Below, one piece after another: positions 31,504 to 32,320 of a stretch of DNA of 32,320 nt. Numbering within the stretch: the first letter of the stretch is position 1; each line of letters begins with the position of its first letter. Source of the stretch: Pseudomonadota bacterium (GTDB taxonomy: Bacteria > Myxococcota_A > UBA9042 > GCA-2863065); contig SXOO01000236.1 in the NCBI GenBank assembly GCA_005776725.1, positions 1-32,320 on the forward strand. The letters are read 5' to 3'. A model generated the notes under the pieces. It was not told the origin of the DNA. It saw only the letters and a list, made by a program, of their open reading frames with translations, and searched no databases. The translations under genes were made by a program, and so were the position numbers.

Positions 31504-32320
31504 ATGCGTCGTATCGTCCGAGTCGATGGGGTCTTCTACGAGGTGCTGGTTGGCAGCATCGAGTGGAAGAAAGACTTCATCGAGTTCAAGACGCTGCATT
31601 CGGCGTGGCAGTTCCTGAAGCGCGTCGAGGGAGACCACGGCGACCCGAGCCTCTTTCGGACGCTGCTCATCGAGGCGGGTGATTCGGGCATCTTCACCCG
31701 CCGGTCGCTAGAGCTCGACGAGCTGGCGGCCAGCGCGCTGTGGACCGGTCGCATCAAAGTCCGGCCCATTCAGATCAAGCCGGCCAAGACCACCGATCCC
31801 CGTACCCAGGGCCCGGCCGCGCCGCCCCCGCCGCCCCCGCCGCCCAAGCCACCAAGTACGGGCGTTCCCCCGCTCACGCCGCCGCAGCTCCCGACGATCC
31901 CCCAGCTCCCGGGCGTGCCGCAGCTCCCGGGCTTGCCGCAGCTCCCGGGCTTGCCGTCGATCCCAGGGCTCCTCGATCCGCTCAAGGGGCTACTCGACGC
32001 GCTCGACGACATCACCGTGGCCTTCATGGACATCCGCCTCGAGATCGACCAGACGCTGGTCGTTGTCTTCGTGGTGGTGCTCGACATCGGGATCGTCGTC
32101 GTCCTGATCGCGTATGTGCCTGACAAGCTTGCGGAAATCCGCGACGCCTTGGACAAGGCCATCGACGACGCCAAGAAGATCTTCGAAGACGAAGGGGGAG
32201 ACGCGGGCGGCGGTGCGGCCGGTGGCAGTCAGCCTGGCGGCGGCGCTCAGCCTGGCGGCGGCGGTCAGCCTGGCGGCGGCGGTCAGCCTGGCGGCGGCGG
32301 TCAGCCTGGCGGCGGCGGTC
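31504..32320 (+). CDS. Partial membrane protein with Pro-rich and Gly-repeat regions (runs off window)
   Basis: An open frame of 272 codons with no stop before the window end. The N-terminal ~90 residues form a globular domain (MRRIVRVDGVFYEVLVGSI, then WQFLKRVEGDHGDPS) that I do not recognise. Residues about 105-165 are Pro-rich, with PQLPGLPQLPGLP repeats. A long hydrophobic segment near residue 185 (VVVFVVVLDIGIVVVLIAYV) looks like a transmembrane helix. After a charged helical stretch, QPGGGG units begin and continue to the edge. The ATG at 31504 has only a weak upstream GGGA. The extended linkers and single membrane segment suggest a surface or envelope protein. Confidence 0.7.
   Translation, partial: MRRIVRVDGVFYEVLVGSIEWKKDFIEFKTLHSAWQFLKRVEGDHGDPSLFRTLLIEAGDSGIFTRRSLELDELAASALWTGRIKVRPIQIKPAKTTDPRTQGPAAPPPPPPPPKPPSTGVPPLTPPQLPTIPQLPGVPQLPGLPQLPGLPSIPGLLDPLKGLLDALDDITVAFMDIRLEIDQTLVVVFVVVLDIGIVVVLIAYVPDKLAEIRDALDKAIDDAKKIFEDEGGDAGGGAAGGSQPGGGAQPGGGGQPGGGGQPGGGGQPGGGG
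31904..31957 (+). repeat. 18-bp tandem repeat encoding Pro-rich linker
   Basis: Three consecutive 18-base units of the form CAGCTCCCGGGCnTGCCG encode QLPGVP/QLPGLP in the partial membrane protein, preceded by a related partial unit. Confidence 0.75.
32230..32320 (+). repeat. 18-bp tandem repeat encoding QPGGGG units
   Basis: Five near-identical 18-base units (CAGCCTGGCGGCGGCGGT, the first with GCT at its end) run to the window edge in the reading frame of the partial membrane protein. The true copy number lies outside the window. Confidence 0.9.

Noticed and set aside
32230..32320. CRISPR-like repeat array
   Set aside because: The 18-bp units are contiguous without spacers and in frame with a coding region.

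Overview
The window is a GC-rich chromosomal segment that reads as Myxococcota (a deltaproteobacterial-type predator or saprophyte lineage). The evidence is an eukaryote-like Ser/Thr kinase fused to an AAA/TPR regulator, many Cys-rich lipoproteins with Asp/Ala/Thr-rich linkers, a secreted matrixin-type protease ending in a MYXO-CTERM-like tail (Cys, hydrophobic stretch, RRR), and frequent GTG starts overlapping the upstream stop as GTGA. No rRNA, tRNA, CRISPR array or complete insertion sequence was seen. The exact species cannot be named from the sequence.

Layout. 1-1.9 kb: an IS200-like (RAYT/Y1 HUH) transposase-family gene on the minus strand, then a gene-poor stretch holding the 3' relic of an outer-membrane beta-barrel gene. 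1.9-6.0 kb: a 1366-residue kinase-ATPase-TPR signalling protein behind a sigma-54-like promoter. 12.0-6.0 kb (minus strand): a tightly packed catabolic operon, transcribed in the order ureidoglycolate-lyase-like protein, AtzD/barbiturase-family cyclic amide hydrolase, an alpha/beta-hydrolase fused to a thiamine-diphosphate enzyme, a ketopantoate-reductase-like enzyme, and a VanY-type peptidase. 12.0-15.7 kb (plus): a papain-like-fold candidate, a beta-helix lipoprotein and a diheme cytochrome c lipoprotein. 18.3-15.7 kb (minus): a TetR repressor, a ferritin-like diiron protein and a Cys-rich lipoprotein; two matching 23-bp operators sit in front of tetR and of the diiron gene.

21.0-18.3 kb (minus): a B12-binding-type radical SAM enzyme coupled to a family 2 glycosyltransferase, then a DoxX relic. 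21.1-23.9 kb (plus): an M48 lipoprotein protease coupled to a UPF1-like SF1 helicase. 24.0-27.1 kb (plus): a small lipoprotein, an exported protein and a matrixin-like protease. 31.3-27.1 kb (minus): a large lipoprotein built from six repeated Cys modules plus a PPC-like domain, a membrane HEAT-repeat protein and a small Trm112-like protein. 31.5 kb to the end (plus): the 5' part of a Pro-rich and Gly-repeat membrane protein that runs off the window.

The strongest candidates for an undescribed system are the cyclic-amide/ureide operon with its fused hydrolase-ThDP enzyme, the TetR/diiron two-operator regulon, and the three-gene papain-like/beta-helix/diheme cytochrome set. The functions given are family-level readings of protein motifs; substrates are inferred or unknown.
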